Shown here: in pieces, positions 57,264 through 64,000 of the stretch | How the letters are laid out: each line of letters opens with the position of its first letter | How positions within the stretch are numbered: the stretch's first letter is position 1 | NCBI RefSeq assembly: GCF_019038435.1 | Contig: NZ_JAGPOX010000001.1 | Location: 124,001-188,000, forward strand | Reading direction: 5' to 3' | Source: Nocardia alni | Lineage (GTDB): Bacteria; Actinomycetota; Actinomycetes; Mycobacteriales; Mycobacteriaceae | DNA length: 64,000 bases | Made by a program: the position numbers and the translations under genes | Notes under the pieces: generated by a model | Told to the model about the DNA's origin: nothing | Databases searched by the model: none | The model's input: the letters and a program-made list of their open reading frames with translations, nothing else

Positions 57264-58187
57264 GTGGGTAAGTCGAAGCGCAACAGTCCCAAGCCCGACA
57301 GCAATCGGGCACAGCGTCTCGCCGAGCGCCGGGCGGCGCACGAGCAGACGAATCAGGTTGTGACGCGCCCCTTCGCGGGGCTGGCCGCCGAATGCGATCT
57401 GGTCGCGCTGCGCGAGTTCGTGCCGTCCGCGACAGCGACGCTGAAGCTGGCGCCCGAGCTGTCCGCACAGCGCCCGGTGACCCTGGCGACGGTGCTGCCC
57501 GGTGCGGTGGCCGCACTGGTCCGGGCCGCGGCCGAGCCGGTCGGATTCGTCGGCGCCCAGGTGCAGTTCCAGTCCGGTAATCCGGCTGCCGACCTGGCCG
57601 TCGCCGTGGCATGGACGCAGACGGGGGAGCCGGGCGAATCGCTGAACAGCGCGCAGGAGGCCGAGCTGTCGGTGAAGCCGCTGGCCGAGGTGCTGGATCC
57701 GGGTGCGGCCCTGGAGCTGACCGTGCATCAGGACTTCAACTGGTGGGTTCCCGAGGGCGTGCAGCCCGACCCGCAGGTGTCCTCGACCATCGAGCAGGCC
57801 AACCAGGCGATCCTGCCGTCGGACCGCCTGGCGCTGGGCGCCGATTTCATCGGCGCGGCCTGGTGGGTCGACGCCGGTGACAAGGCGCATCTGCGCTGGG
57901 TCCGGCCGGAGGATGAGGACTCGCTGATGCTGGCCCTGGCGCGGTTGCACGCCACCGGCGGCCTGCACCTGGGCGAGGGCTCGCGCTTCGCCGGATCGTT
58001 CCGCACGCACGGACTGCTGGTCCCCGTCTTCGACCTGGACCGTGAGCGGCATGCGACCGAATGGGTGAAGCCGACCGAGGAATTCGGCGCTCGCCTGGCT
58101 CAGGCGCTGGCCTCGGACGCCCCGCTGACCTCGGACGAGCGTCGCTCGCGGGACGGGCTGCGGTCACGCCAGGTCACCCTGCGCTGA
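57264..58187 (+). CDS. DUF5926 family protein
   Basis: The 307-residue soluble protein starts GKSKRNSPKPDSNRAQRLAERRA, a basic leader characteristic of actinobacterial DUF5926. It continues with PFAGLAAECDLVALREFVPS, TVHQDFNWWVPEGV and FAGSFRTHGLLVPVFDLD. Function is unknown. The conserved Trp/Asp-rich block and near-universal presence in actinobacteria suggest housekeeping. GTG 57264 is the family start, and a TAGGTT box 8 nt upstream suggests leaderless or near-leaderless expression. Confidence 0.75.
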   Translation: MGKSKRNSPKPDSNRAQRLAERRAAHEQTNQVVTRPFAGLAAECDLVALREFVPSATATLKLAPELSAQRPVTLATVLPGAVAALVRAAAEPVGFVGAQVQFQSGNPAADLAVAVAWTQTGEPGESLNSAQEAELSVKPLAEVLDPGAALELTVHQDFNWWVPEGVQPDPQVSSTIEQANQAILPSDRLALGADFIGAAWWVDAGDKAHLRWVRPEDEDSLMLALARLHATGGLHLGEGSRFAGSFRTHGLLVPVFDLDRERHATEWVKPTEEFGARLAQALASDAPLTSDERRSRDGLRSRQVTLR

Positions 58188-58214
58188 TATCCGCCGACCC
58201 GCGCCGGCTATTGC

Positions 58215-59405
58215 TCACTGGGTGAGCAGATCGGAGGGGATCGGCCTGTCCGCTGCCAGATCGGCGAAGAACCGACTGGCCCGGTCGTGATCCCATACCA
58301 GGACGTCGCCGCTGTCCTGCACGGTCTCGAATCCGCCGATCGGCACGGTGGTCGTGACGGTATGCACGTGCAGGGCCATACCCAGCCGGGCCAGATCCCA
58401 GATGTGCGTGCCGTCGTCCACCTGCAGGCCGCTGGTCATACCCGTCGCCACCGGCCAGAGCCGGAACGGATCGGCCAGGGTCGACGGGCTGGTGACCTTG
58501 TTCAGCAGTGTGGACAGGAACTGGCGCTGATCCTGCATCCGATCCAGGTCCGCGCGCGGGGTGGCGCGGCTGCGGACGTACCCCAGCGCCTGCGGGCCGG
58601 TCAGGTGCTGGCAGCCCGCGGCCAGATTGATGCCGGCCTTCGGATCGTCCATCGGGTGTGAGAGGCACATGTCGATGCCGCCGAGCGCGCCCACGACATT
58701 CGAGAAGCCGCCGAAGCCGATCTTGGCGAAATGGTCGATATGCAGACCCGTGGCGGTTTCCACGGTCTGCGTGAGCAGTTTCGGGCCGCCCGCCGCGAAG
58801 GCGGCATTGAGCTTGTCCCGGCCCTGGCCCGGAATCGGCACGTAGGAGTCGCGCGGCAGGCTGACCACGGTGGTCGGTCCGGTCTGCGGGATGTGCACGA
58901 GGATGATCGTGTCGCTGCGCTCGCCACCGGCGTCCGAGGTGTCGCCGGTGGACAGCTGCTGCTCCTGCGCCGCGGTCAGCCCCTCGCGACTGTCGGAACC
59001 GGCCAGCAGCCAATTGGTTCCGGCGGTCTGGGCCGGACGGCCGGAATAGCCGCCGAGGGCGTCGATGCGATGCAGCGATTGATCCAGGTAGATCGCGGCC
59101 GCGAACGGACTGATGATCAGCACGAGCAGTAGCGCGAGAAGCCATCGGCCCCAATGGCGTCGGCGGCGTGGACGCGGTGGGCGTGGCGGGCGCCCTCGAC
59201 GCCGCGACGGTGGCAGAGGCGGGGGAGGCGGCGGGCCGCCGCGATACGGGACCGGCTGCTGTGTCGGGGCATACCCGGCGTTCGCCGCCTGCCCGGGTGG
59301 CGGATTGCGGGGTGGGCCATACGGTTCGGGCACGGACCTGCTGCCGGGCCCGTTCAGTGGCGCCAGGCGCGACCTGGTGTAGTGCGAGGATTCGTCGCCG
59401 TACAT
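58215..59405 (-). CDS. LytR-CpsA-Psr (LCP) family cell-wall glycopolymer ligase
   Basis: The 396-residue protein has a Pro-rich cytosolic leader (about 80 residues with PPPPPPLPPSRRRGRPPRPP), one membrane helix (GRWLLALLLVLIISPFAAAI) and an extracellular LCP domain. The domain shows ERSDTIILVHIPQTGPTTVVS, LPRDSYVPIPGQGRDKLNAAF, GGIDMC and YVRSRATPRADLDRMQDQRQFL, with the conserved Arg and Asp of the pyrophosphate pocket. LCP enzymes attach arabinogalactan or similar polymers to peptidoglycan in mycolata. ATG 59405 gives the usual leader length. It corresponds to Rv3840 by position. Confidence 0.9.
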   Translation of the reverse strand: MYGDESSHYTRSRLAPLNGPGSRSVPEPYGPPRNPPPGQAANAGYAPTQQPVPYRGGPPPPPPLPPSRRRGRPPRPPRPRRRRHWGRWLLALLLVLIISPFAAAIYLDQSLHRIDALGGYSGRPAQTAGTNWLLAGSDSREGLTAAQEQQLSTGDTSDAGGERSDTIILVHIPQTGPTTVVSLPRDSYVPIPGQGRDKLNAAFAAGGPKLLTQTVETATGLHIDHFAKIGFGGFSNVVGALGGIDMCLSHPMDDPKAGINLAAGCQHLTGPQALGYVRSRATPRADLDRMQDQRQFLSTLLNKVTSPSTLADPFRLWPVATGMTSGLQVDDGTHIWDLARLGMALHVHTVTTTVPIGGFETVQDSGDVLVWDHDRASRFFADLAADRPIPSDLLTQ

Positions 59406-59531
59406 CCCCCGCGATCGTACCGACGGGAACAAGGGCGGGCTCGTCACGATTCGCGTACGGCGCGAATTCATAGGCGAATTCGGGTGGTTGTGTGCAGAAT
59501 CACCTGTGTTTGTCACCGGGGCTTGACCGTG

Positions 59532-60332
59532 TCAGGGCAGCCAGGACACGTGACCGTGCAGCACGGTGTATCCGATATAGGCGACGGAGTCGATCGTGGC
59601 GTGCGCCAGGATCAACGGCCACAGCCGGGCGGTGCTCCGCTGCCAGAACTTGCCGAACACCAGGCCCATCACCAGGTTGCCCAGGCCGCCGCCGAGGCCC
59701 TGGTACAGGTGATAGCTGGCTCGCAGCACGGCCGAGGCCAGCAGCGACCGGTTGTCCGACCAGTTCAGCGCGCGCAGCCGGGTGATCAGATACGCGACCA
59801 CCAGGATCTCCTCGGCCACCGCGTTGGCCACCGCGGACAGGATCAGTACCGGCAGCCGCCACCAGTGATCGTTCAGGGAACTCGGCACGATGGTCACGCT
59901 GATCCCGAGCGCATGCGCGATCAGGTACAGCCCCAGCCCCGGCAGGCCGATCACCGCCGCGAGCGCCAGTCCGGGAATCACGTCGCGCCGCAACCGGATT
60001 CGCGCCAGACCGAGCGCGCGCGGCCCGATTCCGCTGCGCCACAGCAGGTACAGTCCGAGCGCTCCCCAGCCCACCAGTCGCAGCACGCTCAGCAGCTGGA
60101 ACAGCAGATCGATGGTCGACTGCGTGGCCCGCGACGGATTCAGCGCCACCGACTGGCCACCGATCCCGCCGGGCGCCAGCGCGCTCTGCACGAGCGACAG
60201 TGCCGCACTGGCTCCGCTCAGCCCGAATGTGACGACCAACACGACCAGAATCTCGAACCGGATCGCCCGGCGCTCCGACTCGGACGCGGGCCACACACGC
60301 GCGGAATCAGCAGCCGAAACCATGCCCGCCAT
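59532..60332 (-). CDS. CPBP-family intramembrane glutamic endopeptidase
   Basis: The 266-residue protein has about eight helices and the Abi/CAAX-protease motifs: motif 1 AVAEEILVVAYLITRL with the catalytic double glutamate, motif 2 LRASYHLYQGLGG and motif 3 ILAHATIDSVAYIG. These suggest an active membrane protease; substrates are unknown. It is on the same strand as the LCP gene but 126 bp upstream of its start, so probably separate. Confidence 0.88.
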   Translation of the reverse strand: MAGMVSAADSARVWPASESERRAIRFEILVVLVVTFGLSGASAALSLVQSALAPGGIGGQSVALNPSRATQSTIDLLFQLLSVLRLVGWGALGLYLLWRSGIGPRALGLARIRLRRDVIPGLALAAVIGLPGLGLYLIAHALGISVTIVPSSLNDHWWRLPVLILSAVANAVAEEILVVAYLITRLRALNWSDNRSLLASAVLRASYHLYQGLGGGLGNLVMGLVFGKFWQRSTARLWPLILAHATIDSVAYIGYTVLHGHVSWLP

Positions 60333-60439
60333 GGTGCCATGCGCCCGGCCACCACCTCACCGCCGTCCGCCAACGCAACTGACCACGGCACACGAGTCTG
60401 GCCTTAGGCGCGGAGAGGCGGATGAGCGAGGCGGATTAG

Positions 60440-61201
60440 CTAGCGCATGCCGTGCAGGAAGGGGCATCCGGCCAGGATGCGCAGCTCACGGCTCAGCGCT
60501 CGCGCATCGTCGGCGGGGTTGTTGAACGGCAGGCGCACATCGTGGTCGCCGTCGGGGGTCTCGATCCGCAGGCTGACTCCGTAACGGTCGATCGCCAGCG
60601 GGTGTATCGCGCCGCCGCGCAACTGGGTCGGCAGGTGGCGGGCCAGCTGGTTGACGATATCGGCGTGGTCGGCGTCCATATGCTCCAGCCAGGCCGCCTC
60701 GAGCTCCCAGAACGGATCGGGTCGCGCGATGCGCAGGTCCTCGTGGCAGGTCGACTCCGCACCGGTCGAATCCGCCAGCACCCCGGAATTGATGATCAGG
60801 CGCAGCAGGGTCGTGGTGTGCCCGACATCCAGCAGCGCCGGATGGGGATGTTCGGCGGCGACCGCGGACGCCAGCGCGCGCTGCGTAGGGGCCGGCACCG
60901 CGCGGACCCGGCCGCGCAGCCAGACCAGTGCGCGCACCGGCTCGCGCAGCGGCAGTGGCGTGCGGTCGGTGAGCTCCAGGACGGCCTGCACGCCGACGTC
61001 GCCACCCCGTGCGACCGCCGCGACCGCGGGCGAGTCCAGCGGCACCGCGACCACCGCGTCGCCGCAGTGCCGCAGATGGTGGACCGTGACGGTGGACGGA
61101 TTGCCGCCGGGTAGCGCCAGCATCGCCTGGTCGGCATGCGCGCAGGCCGTGCGGATCCGTTCGGCGGTGCTCGGCGCGAGTGTCGGATTCGGGCGGCGCA
61201 T
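60440..61201 (-). CDS. DUF2470 domain protein, iron-box controlled
   Basis: The 253-residue protein has a C-terminal DUF2470 domain (residues 165-250: WLEHMDADHADIVNQLARHL, IDRYGVSLRIETPDG, LPFNNPADDARALSREL), as in HugZ-type haem-handling proteins, after an N-terminal split-barrel-like half. It matches mycobacterial Rv3839 in position, which I recall as IdeR-repressed. A strong GGAGGT Shine-Dalgarno sequence precedes ATG 61201, and an iron-box-like palindrome lies 40-53 bp upstream. A role in iron or haem metabolism is inferred. Confidence 0.85.
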   Translation of the reverse strand: MRRPNPTLAPSTAERIRTACAHADQAMLALPGGNPSTVTVHHLRHCGDAVVAVPLDSPAVAAVARGGDVGVQAVLELTDRTPLPLREPVRALVWLRGRVRAVPAPTQRALASAVAAEHPHPALLDVGHTTTLLRLIINSGVLADSTGAESTCHEDLRIARPDPFWELEAAWLEHMDADHADIVNQLARHLPTQLRGGAIHPLAIDRYGVSLRIETPDGDHDVRLPFNNPADDARALSRELRILAGCPFLHGMR

Positions 61202-61240
61202 GCGTTACCTCCAGTGCGGATGCCGGTGTGCCGTAATTAG

Positions 61241-61254
61241 TTAGGCAAACCTAA
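61241..61254. promoter_or_regulatory. IdeR/DtxR-type iron box
   Basis: TTAGGCAAACCTAA differs at one position from the inner 14 bases of the IdeR consensus, and is flanked by further TTAG and CTAA repeats (61236-61259). It sits between the divergent DUF2470 gene and the gene at 61307, so iron-dependent repression of one or both is predicted. Confidence 0.65.
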
Positions 61255-61306
61255 GCTAAGTGACGTCGGCCGGTTGCGCAAGCCTTCGGCTCGCTACGGT
61301 TGAAAT

Positions 61307-61735
61307 GTGCCGCACGATTCCTCCACCCCGGGCCCCTCCGAACCGGTGCTGGTGTCGCTGACCGTTCCCGTCGCGACGCGCAACAGCCTGGTAGGCGAGC
61401 TGGTCCGTCCCCTGTCCGCACCCGCCGCGCCGGTACTCGACGCCGACACCCCCGACGTCGAGGTCGCCGAATTCCTGGTCCGCGCCGTGCATTCCGAGGG
61501 CGGCTTCGTGGCGCGCACCGGATCCGGAGAGCGGGCCCTCGGCGTGATCGCCGCGACGGTCGCCGCCCTGTGCGGCGAGGACATTCGGCGCGCCCTGACC
61601 CAGCCCGACCTGGAGTTCCTGCGTGGCCTGCGGCCCGAGGCCGTCGCCGCGGCGCGCGCCGTACTGCTCGCGATCGAATCCGAAGCCCCGCAGGCGGTCG
61701 AAGCCGCGCTGGAGGTGCTGCGAACCCGCGCGTGA
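61307..61735 (+). CDS. hypothetical protein
   Basis: The 142-residue soluble protein has no family I recognise. After a Pro/Ser-rich start it forms SEPVLVSLTVPVATRNSLVG, then VEVAEFLVRAVHSEGGF and helices rich in Ala/Leu (RRALTQPDLEFLRGLRPEAVA). GTG 61307 lies exactly 6 nt after TACGGT (61295-61300), a leaderless arrangement. Its promoter region includes the iron box at 61241-61254, about 40 bp upstream of the -10. It precedes pheA on the same strand by 69 bp. Confidence 0.65.
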   Translation: MPHDSSTPGPSEPVLVSLTVPVATRNSLVGELVRPLSAPAAPVLDADTPDVEVAEFLVRAVHSEGGFVARTGSGERALGVIAATVAALCGEDIRRALTQPDLEFLRGLRPEAVAAARAVLLAIESEAPQAVEAALEVLRTRA

Positions 61736-61804
61736 CCGGGTCGGGGCCGCAGGTTGGGCATAATCGGACCAGCTCTGCCCGGACCGGTCGGTAGTGTCGT
61801 ATCC

Positions 61805-62725
61805 GTGCCGCGTATCGCCTATTTCGGCCCCTCGGGAACCTTCACCGAGATGGCCCTTGCCCAGCTGGAGTCCGCAGGTTCCTTCGACGCGCCGGTAGTG
61901 CGCGTCGCCGCACCCAGCCAGGGGGCGGCGCTGGAGATGGTCCGCGACGGCGCGGTCGAGGGTGCGGTGGTGCCCATCGAGAGTTCGGTGGAGGGTTCGA
62001 TCTCGCCGACGCTGGACGCCTTGGCGGTCGGCTCGCGGCTGCAGATCGTCGCGGAGACCGAGCTGGATGTGACGTTCACGATCCTGGCCAGGCCCGGCAC
62101 CGAGCTGTCGCAGGTGCGCACGATCGCCGCCTATCCGGTGGCGGCCGCGCAGGTCCGGGCGTGGATGGCCCGGGAGTTGCCCGACGCGCAGCTGTACACC
62201 TCGGCCTCCAACGCCGCCGCGGCCGAGGACGTTGTCGCCGGCCATGCCGACGCCGCGGTCTCCACCACGCTGGCCGGACAGCGCCTGCGCCTGGCCGCAC
62301 TGGCCTCCGGGGTGGCCGATCACGAGCGGGCGGTCACCCGCTTCGTGCTGGTCACCCGCCCTCGGACCGCGCCGCCGCGGACCGGGGTCGACCGCACCTC
62401 GCTGGTAGTGCTGGAACTGTCCAAGGAACCCGGCTCGCTGATGCGTGTGCTGGCCGAATTCGCCGCCCGCGGAGTCGATCTGACCCGAATCGAATCTCGC
62501 CCGACCCGAACGGGTATGGGCACGTACATCTTCTATCTCGACTGCGTCGGCCATATCGATGACGCCGCCGTCGCCGAGTCGCTCAAGGCGCTGCACCGCA
62601 CCGCGGGCCGAATTCGATTCCTCGGATCGTGGCCGGCCAGCATGCCCAAGGGCACCACACCTCCACCCGATGAGCCCGCCGCGGCGTGGCTGGAGGACCT
62701 GAAGAAAGGGGTGGCCGATCTATGA
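61805..62725 (+). CDS. pheA: prephenate dehydratase
   Basis: The 306-residue enzyme converts prephenate to phenylpyruvate in phenylalanine synthesis. The catalytic half has IAYFGPSGTFTEMAL, VPIESSVEGSISPTLD and the TRF triplet in HERAVTRFVLVT. The C-terminal ACT regulatory domain includes ELSKEPGSLMRVLAEF and the phenylalanine-binding RIESRPTR. There is no chorismate mutase domain, as in mycobacteria. GTG 61805 is chosen because the family starts PRIAYFG and TAGTGT lies 7 nt upstream. It overlaps the next gene by ATGA. Confidence 0.95.
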   Translation: MPRIAYFGPSGTFTEMALAQLESAGSFDAPVVRVAAPSQGAALEMVRDGAVEGAVVPIESSVEGSISPTLDALAVGSRLQIVAETELDVTFTILARPGTELSQVRTIAAYPVAAAQVRAWMARELPDAQLYTSASNAAAAEDVVAGHADAAVSTTLAGQRLRLAALASGVADHERAVTRFVLVTRPRTAPPRTGVDRTSLVVLELSKEPGSLMRVLAEFAARGVDLTRIESRPTRTGMGTYIFYLDCVGHIDDAAVAESLKALHRTAGRIRFLGSWPASMPKGTTPPPDEPAAAWLEDLKKGVADL

Positions 62726-63417
62726 CCGGCAGATTGATTCTCGTGCGACACGGTGAGACCGAGGGGAATGTCGCGAAGATACTCGATACCCGGGTGCCCG
62801 GGTTACCGCTCACCGAACGTGGTGTGGCACAGGCGAAGGCGTTCGCGACGAACCTGGCCGCACCGCCGCGCGCGCTGTTCAGTTCCCGGGCCCTGCGGGC
62901 TCGGCAGACCGCCCAGCACATCGAGTCGGTGACGGGCGTGGCCGCCGAGGCGCTGGACGGGTTGTTCGAGGTGCAGGTGGGTGAGTTGGAGGGCCGGGGT
63001 TCCGAAGAGGCGCACGAGCTGTTCCAGCGGATCTACCGCTCCTGGCATCTGGGTGAGCTGGACGAACGGTTACCCGGCGGCGAGAGCGGGCGCGATGTGC
63101 TCGACCGGTATCTGCCGGTCCTGGACGAGCTTCGGGTGACGTACCTGGGAGCGGATGCCGCGGGCTCCGGCGGCATCACCGGCGATGTCCTGGTGGTCAG
63201 TCACGGTGCGGCGATGCGGTTGGCAGGCTGGTCGCTGGGCGGGATCACCCCGCCCTTCACGACGAACAATCACCTGGACAACACAGAGACGATCGAGTTG
63301 CTACCGCGATACGCCGGAACGGAATTCCTCGGCTGGGAGTGCACTCGGTGGGGTCGCTACACGCCGCCGTTCGGCACCGACGATGTCGAACCGACCGCTG
63401 ACGACCCGATGGGCTGA
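62722..63417 (+). CDS. gpm2: histidine phosphatase (phosphoglycerate mutase-like)
   Basis: The 231-residue branch-1 histidine phosphatase has the phosphohistidine motif LILVRHGETEGNVAKIL, SSRALRARQTAQHIESV and the second histidine in VLVVSHGAAMRLAGW. It is translationally coupled to pheA by a 4-nt overlap, the same pairing as Rv3838c-Rv3837c. It could act on a sugar phosphate or metabolite of the pathway, although true glycolytic mutase activity is doubtful because of length and context. Confidence 0.85.
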   Translation: MTGRLILVRHGETEGNVAKILDTRVPGLPLTERGVAQAKAFATNLAAPPRALFSSRALRARQTAQHIESVTGVAAEALDGLFEVQVGELEGRGSEEAHELFQRIYRSWHLGELDERLPGGESGRDVLDRYLPVLDELRVTYLGADAAGSGGITGDVLVVSHGAAMRLAGWSLGGITPPFTTNNHLDNTETIELLPRYAGTEFLGWECTRWGRYTPPFGTDDVEPTADDPMG

Positions 63418-63434
63418 GATCTGGGCGATGCGAT

Positions 63435-64000
63435 CTAGATGATGCCCTGAGCGGGATTGAAACTCGGATTGAATTCCGCACGCAGCGGGAGCTTCTGGAT
63501 CAGATCTCGAATCGCGGTGCGCAGGCGGGAATTCGTGCCGGTGGCCAGCGACGTCCACTGCGTGTCGTCGTCGGATCGGGTGGTGGTGGCGATGAACCGG
63601 CCGTTGCGGGTGTTGAAGACCGCGATCATGCCGTCCGCGATCTCGCGGGTGCCGTCGCCGTAGACCACGCCCACGATCGAGGCGTGGGAATGCACCTCGA
63701 CCAGTGCTGCGGCCAGGGTCACCGCATCGCGCGGCGGCCGCCCGACCCGGGTGAGGCGCTGCGCGGTGGAGGTGCTGTCGCCGGCGTCGTTGAGTATTGG
63801 CTTGAGCTCGTCTGCCAGCACGTTCATGCCGTCCAGTTCGAGCGGCGCCGACGGGCCCAGCGCGGCGATCACCGTGCCGGGCAGATCGTGCGAGGCCTCG
63901 TCGATGACGTAGGAGTCGGGTCCGCGCAGGGCGGTGACCTCCATGGCGTCACCCTTGGCGATGCACAGCCGGTGCACGTCGCCGTTGAGGTACCACCGCA
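63435..64000 (-). CDS. ESX secretion-associated EspG-like protein, 5' end beyond window
   Basis: The C-terminal 188 codons of a protein are open to the right edge, starting in the window with RWYLNGDVHRLCIAKGDAME. The late region (IVGVVYGDGTREIADGMIAV, FNTRNGRFIATTT, then TDTQWTSLATG-like strand and a closing helix) resembles the C-terminal half of EspG chaperones that escort PE/PPE-type ESX substrates in the cytosol. Homology is judged by eye, so other EspG-fold proteins remain possible. The full protein should be about 260-290 residues. Confidence 0.55.
   Translation of the reverse strand, partial: RWYLNGDVHRLCIAKGDAMEVTALRGPDSYVIDEASHDLPGTVIAALGPSAPLELDGMNVLADELKPILNDAGDSTSTAQRLTRVGRPPRDAVTLAAALVEVHSHASIVGVVYGDGTREIADGMIAVFNTRNGRFIATTTRSDDDTQWTSLATGTNSRLRTAIRDLIQKLPLRAEFNPSFNPAQGII

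Overview
The window looks like chromosome from a mycolic-acid-containing actinobacterium, most likely Nocardia or a close relative. The DNA is GC-rich with many GTG/TTG starts. It carries an antigen-85-type mycolyltransferase, a cutinase, LysX, a hemophore-like protein, and a C-terminal EspG-like fragment. Gene order also resembles mycobacterial blocks as I remember them (Rv3689-Rv3695 for RDD/SpoIIM/DUF58/MoxR; Rv3837c-Rv3846 for gpm2/pheA/DUF2470/LCP/GDPD/DUF4328/sodA). Assignments rest on reading translations and motifs; no database search was run.

Positions 1-9.1 kb form a defence-type island. A type II Wadjet operon (jetA, jetB and the 5' part of jetC, linked by 4-nt ATGA overlaps) runs off the left edge. 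Next comes a membrane-anchored HNH nuclease. Then comes the most interesting locus: a TIR-STAND NTPase (6057-7997, minus) divergent, by only 30 bp, from two overlapping small genes (8028-8495 and 8495-9073, plus). Both small proteins carry a domain that also forms the C-terminus of the TIR protein. I can give this domain no name and propose a three-component, homotypically assembled conflict system. The second small gene ends on a run of ten G.

Positions 9.2-17 kb hold mostly secreted or cell-surface proteins: mycolyltransferase, a tandem pair of 28-residue hydrophobic peptides each with its own RBS and terminator, a hemophore-related protein, an alpha-lytic-type serine protease, a small lytic transglycosylase and a secreted beta-propeller. 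An enoyl-CoA hydratase and an N-terminally clipped XRE regulator lie among them. Positions 17.6-24 kb hold the SpoIIM/RDD divergent pair and the DUF58-MoxR operon, in which the DUF4129 and DUF4350-type genes appear fused. PhzF and DUF4407 genes follow. Glutamate synthase (gltB, gltD) fills 27-33.5 kb after a long untranslated stretch.

Positions 33.8-44.5 kb hold a cutinase, two paralogous secreted low-complexity proteins, a histidine phosphatase, LysX, an S4 protein, RraA, and a copper operon (membrane protein, YcnI, CopC, CopD). Positions 44.7-54 kb hold a TM0106/RecB-like nuclease, HtpG, an SDR, a TetR regulator, a TMEM165-type manganese exporter behind a yybP-ykoY-type riboswitch, SodA and MsrA. 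Positions 54-64 kb hold a rhodanese/DUF4328/GDPD run, DUF5926, LCP, CPBP protease, DUF2470 (with an iron box) and pheA-gpm, ending in a truncated EspG-like gene.

A recurring signal is a TAnnnT -10 hexamer placed 6-7 nt before a start codon with no Shine-Dalgarno sequence, which predicts leaderless transcripts for at least seven genes.
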